This document shows positions 56,247 through 64,000 of a stretch of 64,000 nt of DNA, one piece after another. The stretch is taken from assembly GCA_918797485.1 (NCBI GenBank), contig CAKKNE010000004.1, forward strand, positions 4,960,001-5,024,000. Reading direction: 5' to 3'. The DNA is from Pelagomonas calceolata (taxonomy: Eukaryota; Sar; Pelagophyceae; Pelagomonadales; Pelagomonadaceae). Under the pieces are notes generated by a model that was not told the origin of the DNA, did not search any database, and was given only the letters and a program-made list of their open reading frames with translations. The position numbers and the translations under genes are program-made. Positions within the stretch are counted from its first letter, which is position 1. Every line of letters starts with the position of its first letter.

Positions 56247-58262
56247 TTAGTCGTCCCCCTCAGGCGCGGCGGAAAACAGGAGGGCGAGCGCGATCACGAG
56301 GTACAGCACGTAGAGCCCCACGCTGAAGAAGCCGAACTGCTTCGGGACGCGGCCCGCCAGCAGGAGCCCCGCGCCGACGACGCAGACGCAGTTCGCGATG
56401 ATCATGCCGAGGCCGACGCTGATGCCGTCGTTCGACGCGACGCGCATGCGCCGCTCCTGGAAGTTGTCCAGGCGGATGAGGAAACCCACGCCCAGCGTCA
56501 CCAGGAGGTTGAACACGGGCCCGGCGAAGCACGCCGTGAGGGCCTGCGCGTAAATCAACCCGTGAGTGCCGGCGTCGCCGTCGACGGGACGCGTCGCGAC
56601 GGTTTGACGCATGCACCGGTGGGGGCCATGTTCGCGAGGCCCTTGCGCGCCATGGCGACGTTCGTGAAGTAGTCGCCGACGGAGTTGCCCCAGGCCAGCA
56701 GGGTCAGGCCCAGGATCTCGGGCTTGATCCCCGACAGCGCGGCGAAGAACTCCAGCGCCGCCGCGAGCTCGCCGGCGAAGACGTCGATCCACGTCGCCGC
56801 GACGAAGAAGCCCATCAGGGCGAAGATCGTGGCCGCCGCGAAGGGCAGGTCGTCGCTGCCGCGCGTGCTGTGCCACGCCGCCGCCGCGCACGCGGCGCCG
56901 ACGACCGCCGCGACGTAGAAGAGGGGGACGACGCCGCCGACGAAGACGTTCCGGGCGCCGCGCGCGTGGGCGTAGCAGCAGAGCCACACGGGCGCGCCGA
57001 GCAGGGACAGCGCGAAGGGCGCCCGCGCGTAGCGGTCCCCGGCCGTCAGCGGCACGGTGGCCGCCCGCGCGGCGGTGAACGGCAGCTCGAGGACGTTCAG
57101 GACCTTCTGCGGGAGCGGGTCCTCCAGCGCCGCGAGCACGTTCGCCCGGGCCCGCGCCACGACGTCGAGGGCGAAGAGGCCCTCCAGGGCCTCCTCCGAG
57201 GCGGGCGCCGCGGGCGCCTCCAGCAGCGCCGACCGCAGCGGCGCGACGTCGTCGCCCTCGATGACGACCGAGCGCGCGGGCGTCGCGTCGGGCCCGTCGT
57301 CGTCGTCCGCCTGCGGGGACGACCGGTCGCGCGCGCGCCCCGCCGCCGCGTCGGCCCGGCGGGACGCGGGCCCGCGCCCAGAAGGGGTTGCGCGCGCCCG
57401 TCGGCGTCGAGGTCTTTTCCTCGTCCGCCGACGAGCCGACCTGGGGCCGCCGCCGCCGCTGGCGGACGTCGTGGATCAGCGTGAGCATCATCTCCACGGC
57501 GTCGTCGGGCTCGGTCGCGCCGCTCCGCCGGGCGAGGTCGTAGGGGCCGCCCGGCCGGCGGTGGTAGAGGTCCGCCGCGAGCACGACCAGCACGAAGAGG
57601 ACGTAGAGCGCGAGCAGCGTCGCCGCGCCCGCGCGGGTGACGCGGCCGCCCGCCAGCACGCCCCAGACGACCGCCGACGCGGCGCCGTAGGCCGTCACGT
57701 CCCGGAGCAGCGCGCCCTTCGCCTTGGCGCCGTCGGCGATGACCATCACCATGCCGGCGACGCACGTCGTGACGAACATGCCGGCCCCCGTGAGCGCGCC
57801 CAGGGCGGTGTCCAGGCCGGCCCGCTCGCCGACGGCGTCGCTCGCCACGAGGTGCACGTTCGACGACACGTCCGGCGCGCCGTTGCCCAGCGCCAGGAGC
57901 GTGACGCCGGCGAAGCGCGGCGGCAGGCCCGCGTCCTCGGACAGCTGCTCGAGCGCCGGGCTGAAGTAGTCGTCCGCCGTGCTCCCGAGCAGCACGAACA
58001 GCATCGCGAGCCACGCGAGGCACAGCGCCGCGAAGCAGAACCGCGAGGCCGGCGAGGTCGCGCAAAAGTACGTCTTGGCGTAGTGGTTGCCGCAGGCGTC
58101 GCTCTTCGCTATCTGGCACTGCTCGTACTTGTCGATGGCGCGGCCGCCCCGTTCCCCCGGGCCGACCAGCCGCGCGTCGCGGCAGGGGCCCGAGAGCGCG
58201 CCTTCGTCGGCCGCGGCCGCTGCGGCCAGGACGACGACGAGGGCCAAAATCTTTTTTAGCAT
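56247..58262 (-). CDS. Na+/Ca2+ exchanger of the NCKX6/NCLX (CaCA) type
   Basis: Exons (minus) 58262-57366, 57310-56627 and 56543-56247, 625 aa. Signal peptide MLKKILALVVVLAAAAAA. The first alpha repeat TLLALGNGAPDVSSNVHLVASD and the second LTLLAWGNSVGDYFTNVAMARKG are the ion-binding signatures; each is flanked by about five helices and separated by a large acidic/basic loop (~290-390). This is the SLC8B1/NCLX and plant CCX class, exchanging Ca2+ for Na+ (or K+) at endomembranes or mitochondria. Both joins keep frame and fit the family (FWARAR-ADDDDGPD and LANM-ALTACFAGP). Confidence 0.9.
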   Translation of the reverse strand: MLKKILALVVVLAAAAAADEGALSGPCRDARLVGPGERGGRAIDKYEQCQIAKSDACGNHYAKTYFCATSPASRFCFAALCLAWLAMLFVLLGSTADDYFSPALEQLSEDAGLPPRFAGVTLLALGNGAPDVSSNVHLVASDAVGERAGLDTALGALTGAGMFVTTCVAGMVMVIADGAKAKGALLRDVTAYGAASAVVWGVLAGGRVTRAGAATLLALYVLFVLVVLAADLYHRRPGGPYDLARRSGATEPDDAVEMMLTLIHDVRQRRRRPQVGSSADEEKTSTPTGARNPFWARARVPPGRRGGGARARPVVPAGGRRRRARRDARALGRHRGRRRRAAAVGAAGGARGARLGGGPGGPLRPRRRGAGPGERARGAGGPAPAEGPERPRAAVHRRAGGHRAADGRGPLRAGALRAVPARRARVALLLRPRARRPERLRRRRRPPLLRRGGRRRRVRGGGVAQHARQRRPALRGGHDLRPDGLLRRGDVDRRLRRRARGGAGVLRRAVGDQARDPGPDPAGLGQLRRRLLHERRHGAQGPREHGPHRCMRQTVATRPVDGDAGTHGLIYAQALTACFAGPVFNLLVTLGVGFLIRLDNFQERRMRVASNDGISVGLGMIIANCVCVVGAGLLLAGRVPKQFGFFSVGLYVLYLVIALALLFSAAPEGDD
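56544..56626 (-). mobile_element. introner, exchanger intron 2 (GC-AG)
   Basis: Element 56544-56618, 75 bp; on the plus strand starts CTGCGCGTAAATCAACC. Target copies GCCCCCAC / GCCCTCAC (gene sense) differ once. Only a GC donor restores ANM-ALTACF. Confidence 0.85.
57311..57365 (-). other. exchanger intron 1, 55 nt
   Basis: GTCCCGCC ... GTCCCCGCAG in gene sense, phase 0, needed to join the two frames. No introner ends or target duplication visible. Confidence 0.75.
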
Positions 58263-58339
58263 CCTTCTTTTGGTCTCTGGCGTGTGGATCTCTGGCGCGG
58301 GCCCGGCGGTACCCCTAAAAACTCCAAGCGCCGCCACAG

Positions 58340-58360
58340 CTAGCAATTGTAAGACACTAG
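58340..58360 (+). promoter_or_regulatory. CTAG-N13-CTAG motif in divergent promoter
   Basis: CTAGCAATTG then TAAGACACTAG, about 80 bp from the exchanger ATG and 120 bp from the lipoyl protein ATG. Confidence 0.7.
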
Positions 58361-58476
58361 GAAAGCACACAGGCTGCTCCCTTGCTGAGGCCCAGCAGAA
58401 CTTCTGGGCTTGGAATCTCGTAAAAAACAAAAAACCGTGGTCCACCTCCCGCCAGTCTCCTGCACTATATAGAACG

Positions 58477-59085
58477 ATGCTCGGGACTCGAGTGCTGCGT
58501 CACGCCGCGCGCCGCCTCACCGCGGCGCGCTGGTTTTCGCTGCCGTCGCACGACGTCGTAGGGCTCCCGGCGCTCTCGCCGACGATGGAGCAAGGGACCA
58601 TTGCAAAATGGAACGTGGAGGAGGGCGCCCCGTTCGGCGCGGGCGACGTCATCTGCGAGATCGAGACGGACAAGGCGACCGTAGATTTCGAAGCGCAGGA
58701 CGACGGCGTCCTCGCCAAGTACCTGCAGCCCGCGGGCGCGGAGGTCGCGGTCGGCGCGCCGATCATGGTCGTCGTCGAAGAGGCGGCGGATGCTGGAGCT
58801 TTCAGCGACTTCGAGGCGCCGGCCGCGGCGGCCGCGCCCCCGCCGGCGCCCGCCGCCCCGGCCGAAGAGAAGGCGCCCGCCGCGCCGGCGCCCGCCGCCC
58901 CCGCCCCGCCGCCGGCCGCGGCTCCCGCCGTCGCGACGGGCGCCGCGCCGCCGCCCGTCGCGGGGGCGTCGCACATCTTCGTCCGGGCCGACGCCGACCT
59001 CCCGCTAGTCCGCGGCCCGCTCGCCGCCACGCTCGAGGCGCAGAAGGAGTCGTACCACGAGCAGTACGGGGCGACCGGCTTCTAG
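58477..59085 (+). CDS. mitochondrial lipoyl-domain-only protein (E2-like)
   Basis: 202 aa, ATG at 58477 opening a mitochondrial leader (MLGTRVLRHAARRLTAARWF). Residues ~25-105 are a lipoyl domain: ALSPTMEQGTIAKWNVEEGAPFGAGDVICEIETDKATVDFEAQDDG, with the lipoylated Lys in ETDKA. A Pro/Ala linker follows, then SHIFVRADADLPLVRGPLAATLEAQ and a stop. The E3-binding and acetyltransferase domains of pyruvate dehydrogenase E2 are absent. It could be a substrate carrier that joins the complex, or a truncated duplicate. The TATATA 6 bp before the ATG is unusual if this is the true start. Confidence 0.8.
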   Translation: MLGTRVLRHAARRLTAARWFSLPSHDVVGLPALSPTMEQGTIAKWNVEEGAPFGAGDVICEIETDKATVDFEAQDDGVLAKYLQPAGAEVAVGAPIMVVVEEAADAGAFSDFEAPAAAAAPPPAPAAPAEEKAPAAPAPAAPAPPPAAAPAVATGAAPPPVAGASHIFVRADADLPLVRGPLAATLEAQKESYHEQYGATGF

Positions 59086-59114
59086 AAGAGGGCGTGGTGT
59101 GCTAAGTGTCGATA

Positions 59115-59133
59115 CTAGTATCTATCGTTAGCG
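59115..59133 (-). promoter_or_regulatory. diverged CTAG motif between convergent genes
   Basis: CTAGTATCTATCGTTAGCG resembles the RAD54-upstream copy but lies between two convergent 3' ends, so it is not a promoter here. Confidence 0.3.
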
Positions 59134-59175
59134 CCCACGCGTGAGCCGCGCGATACTGTACACACCCGTTTTAAT

Positions 59176-60838
59176 TCACTCGTCGCGACTACTCGGCGCG
59201 GCGACCGCGGTCCCCGCCCGAAACAGCGCCTCGACCTCGTCCAGCCGCAGGCCCTTCGTCTCCGGCACCGCGGCCGCCACGAACGCTGCGCCGACCGCGC
59301 ACACGAGCGCGAAGCCGAAGAACGCGCCGGCCGCGCCGATGCGGGCCACGAGTCCCGCGAAGGTCTCCGTCACCAGGAACGAACAGGACCAGTTCAGGAC
59401 CGTCGCCAGCGCGGCCGCGGCGCCGCGCGCGCGCGTCGGCAGGAGCTCGGGCATCAGGAGCCACGGCACGGGCCCGAGGCCCAGCGAGAACGCCGCGATG
59501 TAGAGGAAGAGCGCGACCAGCGCGACGAACGGCGGGGGCTCGAGGAGGAAGTGGAGCGCCAGGAGCGCCGCGGCCGCGGCCATGCCGCAGAGCGACCCCG
59601 CGAGCAGGGGCCGCCGGCCGAGGCGGTCCATCAGCACGAGGGCCAGGCCCGTCGCCAGGACCTGGACCGTCATCACGAGGACGCCGCCCAGGTCCCCGTT
59701 CGCCATGCCCGCCGACGCCAGGAGGGGCCCGCTGTAGAAGATGACCGCGTTGATGCCGCTGAACTGCTGGAAGAGCATGACGCACAGCACGATCGCCAGC
59801 GGCCGGCGGACGCCGGCGTCGCCGCCGCCGCACAGCGCCGCGAGGACGACGCGCACGCCGAGCCCGTCGTCGGCGCCGCCCGTCGAGCGCACGAGCGCGT
59901 CGAGGTCCCGCGCGGCGCGCGCGTCGTCGCCGCCGCGCAGCGTCGTGAGCGCGCGCGCGGCGGCCGCGCGGCGCCGCTTGGCCACGAGCCACGCTGGGCT
60001 TTCAGGAAGAAAGGCCGCCGCGCCCACGACGCCGCCGCCGAGGACGGCCCCGACGAGCGCGAGGGAGCGCCACGCGCCGCGCGCCGCGCCGCGCCGCGCG
60101 GGGCCGCACGCGTACTCCAGCGATTCGTGCGGCGCGAGCGCCCCGGCGACGTAGGCCAGGAGGATCCCGACGGTCACCGCGAGCTGCGTGACGGACCCGA
60201 GCGCGCCGCGGAGCGCCGCCGGCGCCGTCTCGGCGACGTAGACGGGCACCGCGACGGACGACGCGCCGACGCCGGCGCCCAGCAGCACGCGCGCGCCGAC
60301 GAGGGTCCGCGGGCCGTGGGCCCTGGCCGTCGCCGTCCACGCCTGCGTGGAACTCAAACCTCGGGCGCCCCACGCATCCTCGTAAGAGCCTCCTGCTCGA
60401 CGGCGTGGAGAAAAACCGAACTCACGGCTTGCTTTCCGCACGGGTCCACGCGACGACGTAGAGGGGCCCGGCCACGTACAGCAGCGCGCCCTTGCGGCCC
60501 ACGTTGTCCACGAGGCGCCCGCCCGCGAGCGCGCCGACCGCCGCCCCGATGTTGATGACCGCGCTCCACAGCGACGCCGCGGCGGCCGAGGCGCCGTTCG
60601 CGTCGCAGCGGACGTGCTTGAACTGGCGCCCGAGCATGCCCGGCAGCGCCGGCGAGGAGAACCCGAGCGAGTAGCCGAACACGAGCGCGCCGACCGCCGC
60701 CCCGGCGGCGCACAGGATGGCGACGGTGTTGTCCTCTCTTTCTCTCTCTGGCGGCGCCACGTCCTCCAGCAGCGACGCCTCCAGCGACGCGGCGTCGTCG
60801 TCGTCCAGCGCGCACGAAGGGCCCGCGGGGAGCTTCAT
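59176..60838 (-). CDS. MFS sugar transporter (SLC2/GLUT-like)
   Basis: Exons (minus) 60838-60452 and 60342-59176, 517 aa. Twelve helices with sugar-porter signatures in order: GRLVDNVGRKGALLY, VPVYVAETAPAALRG (PESPAWL follows), QQFSGINAVIFYSG, and the closing VPETKGLRLDEVEALF. Substrates are probably hexoses or polyols across plasma or vacuolar membrane with H+. N-terminal ~35 residues are acidic with a dileucine-like patch. The introner join YVV-AWTATARAHGPRTLVGARVLL is exact with a GC donor. Nothing suggests loss of function. Confidence 0.93.
60343..60451 (-). mobile_element. introner in sugar transporter (GC-AG)
   Basis: Element 60343-60443, 101 bp, plus-strand ends CTGCGTGGAACTCAAA and TTGCTTTCCGCACGG; perfect duplication GTCCACGC (GCGTGGAC in gene sense). 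The far-end CAG has become CGG, harmless because only the other end serves as acceptor. Second subfamily. Confidence 0.95.
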
Positions 60839-61113
60839 TGGTAGTTGTCGAAATACTCAGCCAGTCACACTGAGGTGCAGGCCTAAAATTGAATTTGAGT
60901 TTTCACTTCCAGTTCCTGTGGCAGTTGCCAGTGGCAGTCCCCAGTGGGAATTGCCAGTGCCTGCTTTGGCAATGAGTAGTGTGATAGACATACTAGCGCC
61001 GGGGGGCCTGCAATACTCTTTCGAGACGTAGTGCAACATACCTCCCACGCTTGGCAGCACCGCTCTCGCTCGCACAGCCCACCACGTGCGCGCGCGCGCG
61101 GAACGCAGCTTCT

Positions 61114-64000
61114 ATGGAGTCCAAAACGCTCCGCAGCCACCGCGTGATCGGTGAGGTCGCCGACGGCACGCCGCAGACCTGCGCCTTCTACGATTTGGGG
61201 GGCGTCGGCTACTGCGCCGCCCGGGTCGGCGGCGACGCGTTTCAAGTCATGGCGCTCGACGGCCTGACCGTCCAGAGCGCGTCGCCGCGGCTGGGCAGGA
61301 ACATAAGGGCCATCGGCGCCCAGGGCGAGTGGACGTACTGCGCGATCGACGACGAGGTCTGGTGTTTCCTCCGGGCGCGGTTCGTAGGCCTCGCCGCCGG
61401 GGCGCCGGCGGCCGTCGACCGCTTCGAGCTGTGCGCAAATCAACCGGTGCGTCGGGCGCACCCGGCAATTCTTCCCTAAGTCATTTCTCGGCGACGACGC
61501 GGCCGTCCTGGCTTGGTCGATCGGCGAGGAACCGGCATCGCCACGCCGTCGAGCAGGCGTCGCGTCGATGGCGTGGAGGACGACGCGACGATGCAGCGCG
61601 AACGCGCCGTAAAATCTTGATTTCCACACAGGCTTCGAGACGGTCGGCGGCCTCCTGCTCGGCGCCGGCGCGGGCTTCGTCCAGGGCTGGGCCCGGGGCG
61701 ACGAGGGCGCCGCGGCGCGGCGCCGCGTGCCGGACAAGGTCCTGTGCTTCGACGTCGACCTGGCGGGCGTCGTCCTGTGCCACCCGCCGACGTACGTGAA
61801 CAAGGTCCTGCTCGGGGCGCGCGACGGGCGGCTGGAGCTCTGGAACGTGCGCTCGGGGAAGCGCGTGCACGCCTACGCGTCGATCGCGCGCGGCCCCGGC
61901 ATCGCGCACGTCGCGGCGTCGGGCGCGCTGGACGTCGTGGCCGTCGCGCGCGGCACGGGCCGGATCCAGCTCCTCGACGCGCGGAGGGACGCGGTCCTGT
62001 TCGAGCTCGACCACGGCGCCGCCGCCGCGGCGTGCTGCTTCTGCCGCGGCGGCGAGCCGCGGGGCGCGGGCGACGCGCGGCCGCCCGTCCTCGTCGCGGC
62101 CGGCGGCGACCAGCTCCGGGTCTGGGACCTGGAGACGCGCGCGCTCCTCCACGTCGAGAAGCGCGTCGGCGGCGTCGCGGCGCTCCACGCCGGCGGCCTC
62201 GCCGGGGGGCCGACGGGCGCCGACGCCGTCGTCGTCACGTCCGTCGGGGCGGACGCGAAGCAGTGGGCGCTGGACGCGTCGGACGGCGCGCCGCGGCTCT
62301 GCCGGCGGCGCGACGGGCTCGGCGGCGCGCCCGCGGTGGTGCGCTGGTACGGCCCGCCCGAGAGCGGCGGCGCGGTCGCGGGCGCGTCCGGCGACGCGTA
62401 CGGGTCGCTGCAGCTGCTCGTCGCCGCGCCCCGGGACCGGAGCCTGCGGTGCCTGCACGCCGTGCGCGACCGGCTGAACGGCGAGCTCTCCCAGCGGGGC
62501 GCCGCGGACGCGCGCGCGAAGCGGCTCCGGCTCGCGGACCCGAAGGCGCTCCGCCTGCCGCCCGTCACGTGCGTCGCGGCGGGCGACGCGAAGGACGGGA
62601 GCTTCCCCAACGTCGTCACGTGCCACCGCGGCGAGCGCGTCGCGCGCGTGTGGTCGCTGGCGGAGCGGCGCCTCGCGGACCACTGCCTCACGCAGCCGCA
62701 CTGGGGCGGGCGCGGGCGCGACGACCCGGGGCAGGTGGCCCGGCGGGACTCGGCGACGGCGTGCGACCTGAGCGCGTGCGGGAACTTCGCGCTGATCGGC
62801 CACGAGGACGGCTACGTGCGCAAGTACAACGTCCAGTCGGGCGAGGCGCGCGGCACGTACCCCGCGTCGCTCGAGGCCGCGCGGCGCGTCGCGGACCGCG
62901 CCGCGTCGGTCGCGGTGCCCGGCGCGGTGGCCCGGGCGGCGCGCGCCATCGCGCGGGTCACGCGCAAGGGCGAGGAGATCGCGCTCCGGGACGACGGCGC
63001 GGACCCGCGGACGGCCGGGGCCGCCGGCGCGCGCGCCTTCGCGCGGGGCAAGGGGCGGCAGCGGAAGCACCGGGGCGGCGTCGTGGGCGTCCACTGCGAC
63101 GCCGCGAACGCCTGGTGCGTGTCGTGCGGCGGCGACGCGGTCAAGTGGTGGTCCTTCGCGGACCACCGGGCGCGGGGGGCCCTGCGCGTCGACGCGGCGT
63201 GCGCGGTCACGGCCTTCGCGCGCGCGTCCGACCTCCTGGCCGTGGGCCTGGACGGCGGCGCCGTGCTGGTCCTGGACGCGCGGCCGCCCGACGCGGGCGG
63301 CGGCCGCGTCCTCCGGCGGCTCGGCACGCACGCCGGCCGGGCGGCGCGCGACCTGTCGTGGTCCGCGACCCGGCAGTCGCTCTACGCGGTCTGCGGGCGG
63401 GGCGCGCTCCACCGGTGGGACGTCGCGTCCGGCGCGTGCGTCGACCGCGTGGCGTTCGCCGAGGAGGCCGTCGCCGTCTCGGCGTCGCCGTCCGGCGAGT
63501 TCGTCGCGACGGCGCACGTGAGCGGCGCGCACGTCGCGCTCTGGACGGACAAGGCGGCCTACGGCCGCGTCGACGCCGCGCCGCTGGGCGAGGACGCGGC
63601 GCCCGCGCCCCTGCGGCCGCTCGCGCCGCGGGACCTGCTGGACGCGCGCGTGGACGTCGCGGCGGCGGCGGCCGACGACGCGGCGGCGATCACCCTGGAC
63701 GACGCGGCCCCCGCCGGCGCGGCGGCGGCGCCGCTCGCCGACGGCGTGCTCGCGGACGCGGCGCGGCGCGGCAGCATCCGGATGTCCGCGGACCCGGCGT
63801 CCTCGCGGGCGCGCATGGAGACGCTCTACGCCCTGGAAGCCGTCGCGGAGCGCAACCGGCCCGTCGCGCCGCCCAAGAAGCCCGAGGCCGCGCCCTTCTT
63901 CCTGCCGTCGGAGATGGACGCCCAGCGACGGGACGCCGCGCCGCCGCCGGCGCTGCCGCCGCCGCCGCCGGAGGACGACGCCTTCGCCGGCGACGACGGG
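61114..64000 (+). CDS. UTP21: UTP21/WDR36 small-subunit processome protein, 3' end beyond window
   Basis: Exons 61114-61420 and 61632 to the window end, 892 codons present. WD40 repeats begin with HRVIGEVADGTPQTCAF, then CHPPTYVNKVLLGARDGRLELWNVRSGKRVHAY, diagnostic of WDR36/Utp21, and later ATACDLSACGNFALIGHEDGYVRKYNVQSG, HRGGVVGVHCD and LSWSATRQSL-type repeats. Near the end PKKPEAAPFFLPSEMD leads into the C-terminal Utp21 domain, which lies outside. Two tandem propellers bind the U3 snoRNP in 18S rRNA processing. Intron removal (VDR-FETVGGLL) needs a GC donor, phase 1. Start is the first in-frame ATG. Confidence 0.93.
61421..61631 (+). mobile_element. full-length 203-bp introner, UTP21 gene (GC-AG)
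   Basis: Element 61429-61631, ends CTGTGCGCAAATCAACC and TTGATTTCCACACAG, perfect duplication GCTTCGAG. No GT is available at the target boundary. Confidence 0.97.

Noticed and set aside
61481-63532. 683-codon open frame on the minus strand
   Set aside because: Antisense to UTP21, whose WD40 repeats are unmistakable on the plus strand.

Overview
This window looks like nuclear DNA of a photosynthetic stramenopile. The best match from memory is a pelagophyte such as Aureococcus anophagefferens; this is inference, since no database was searched. GC is very high, genes are packed tightly on both strands, proteins are eukaryotic (RPL23, RAD54, UTP21, CEP41, Rab geranylgeranyl transferase beta, SPX-VTC), and several products begin with signal or plastid-type leaders.

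The dominant feature is a family of short non-autonomous DNA transposons that act as introns (introners). I place 18 copies plus one doubtful relic. Most carry terminal inverted repeats close to CTGTGTGGAAATCAA / TTGATTTCCACACAG and 8-bp target duplications. Four copies are exactly 203 bp (34070, 42134, 50531, 61429); the others are internally deleted or decayed. The element supplies the 3' AG, and the first two bases of the duplicated target supply the donor. The donor is GT in about half and GC in the other half. About 19 of 22 inferred introns come from this family, and all lie inside genes. No transposase gene was seen.

Layout. 1-5.2 kb: no convincing gene; a long inverted repeat and a 151-bp tandem repeat. 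5.2-14.9 kb: USP-like protease, RAD54, RNA methyltransferase-like protein, GNAT, SPX-VTC polyphosphate polymerase. 15-22.3 kb: one intronless 2443-aa secreted protein with a GH43-like propeller. 22.6-33.2 kb: FSH1-RWD-YchF fusion, amidase, ubiquitin-NiSOD fusion, Fringe-like glycosyltransferase, TPR-Aha1 protein, PX protein. 33.6-43.1 kb: Nudix-like protein, CUB fragment, exostosin-like protein, RABGGTB, 4-TM protein, small coiled-coil protein, 2OG-oxygenase-like membrane protein. 43.5-54 kb: PDZ protein, small secreted protein, AAAP transporter, CEP41, RPL23, FkbM methyltransferase, SLAC1/TehA channel, and RPC9 and MaoC with overlapping stop and start codons. 54-64 kb: secretory ANTH protein, Na+/Ca2+ exchanger, lipoyl-only protein, sugar transporter, UTP21 running off the window end.

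A 21-22 bp motif (CTAG, 13-14 bases with core TGTAAGACA, CTAG) recurs about 80-300 bp upstream of many start codons, often between divergent genes, and looks like a shared promoter element. A ~130-150 bp dispersed repeat sits in four intergenic regions. The genes do not form one pathway. Their shared story is gene structure: recent transposon-made introns in all stages of decay.
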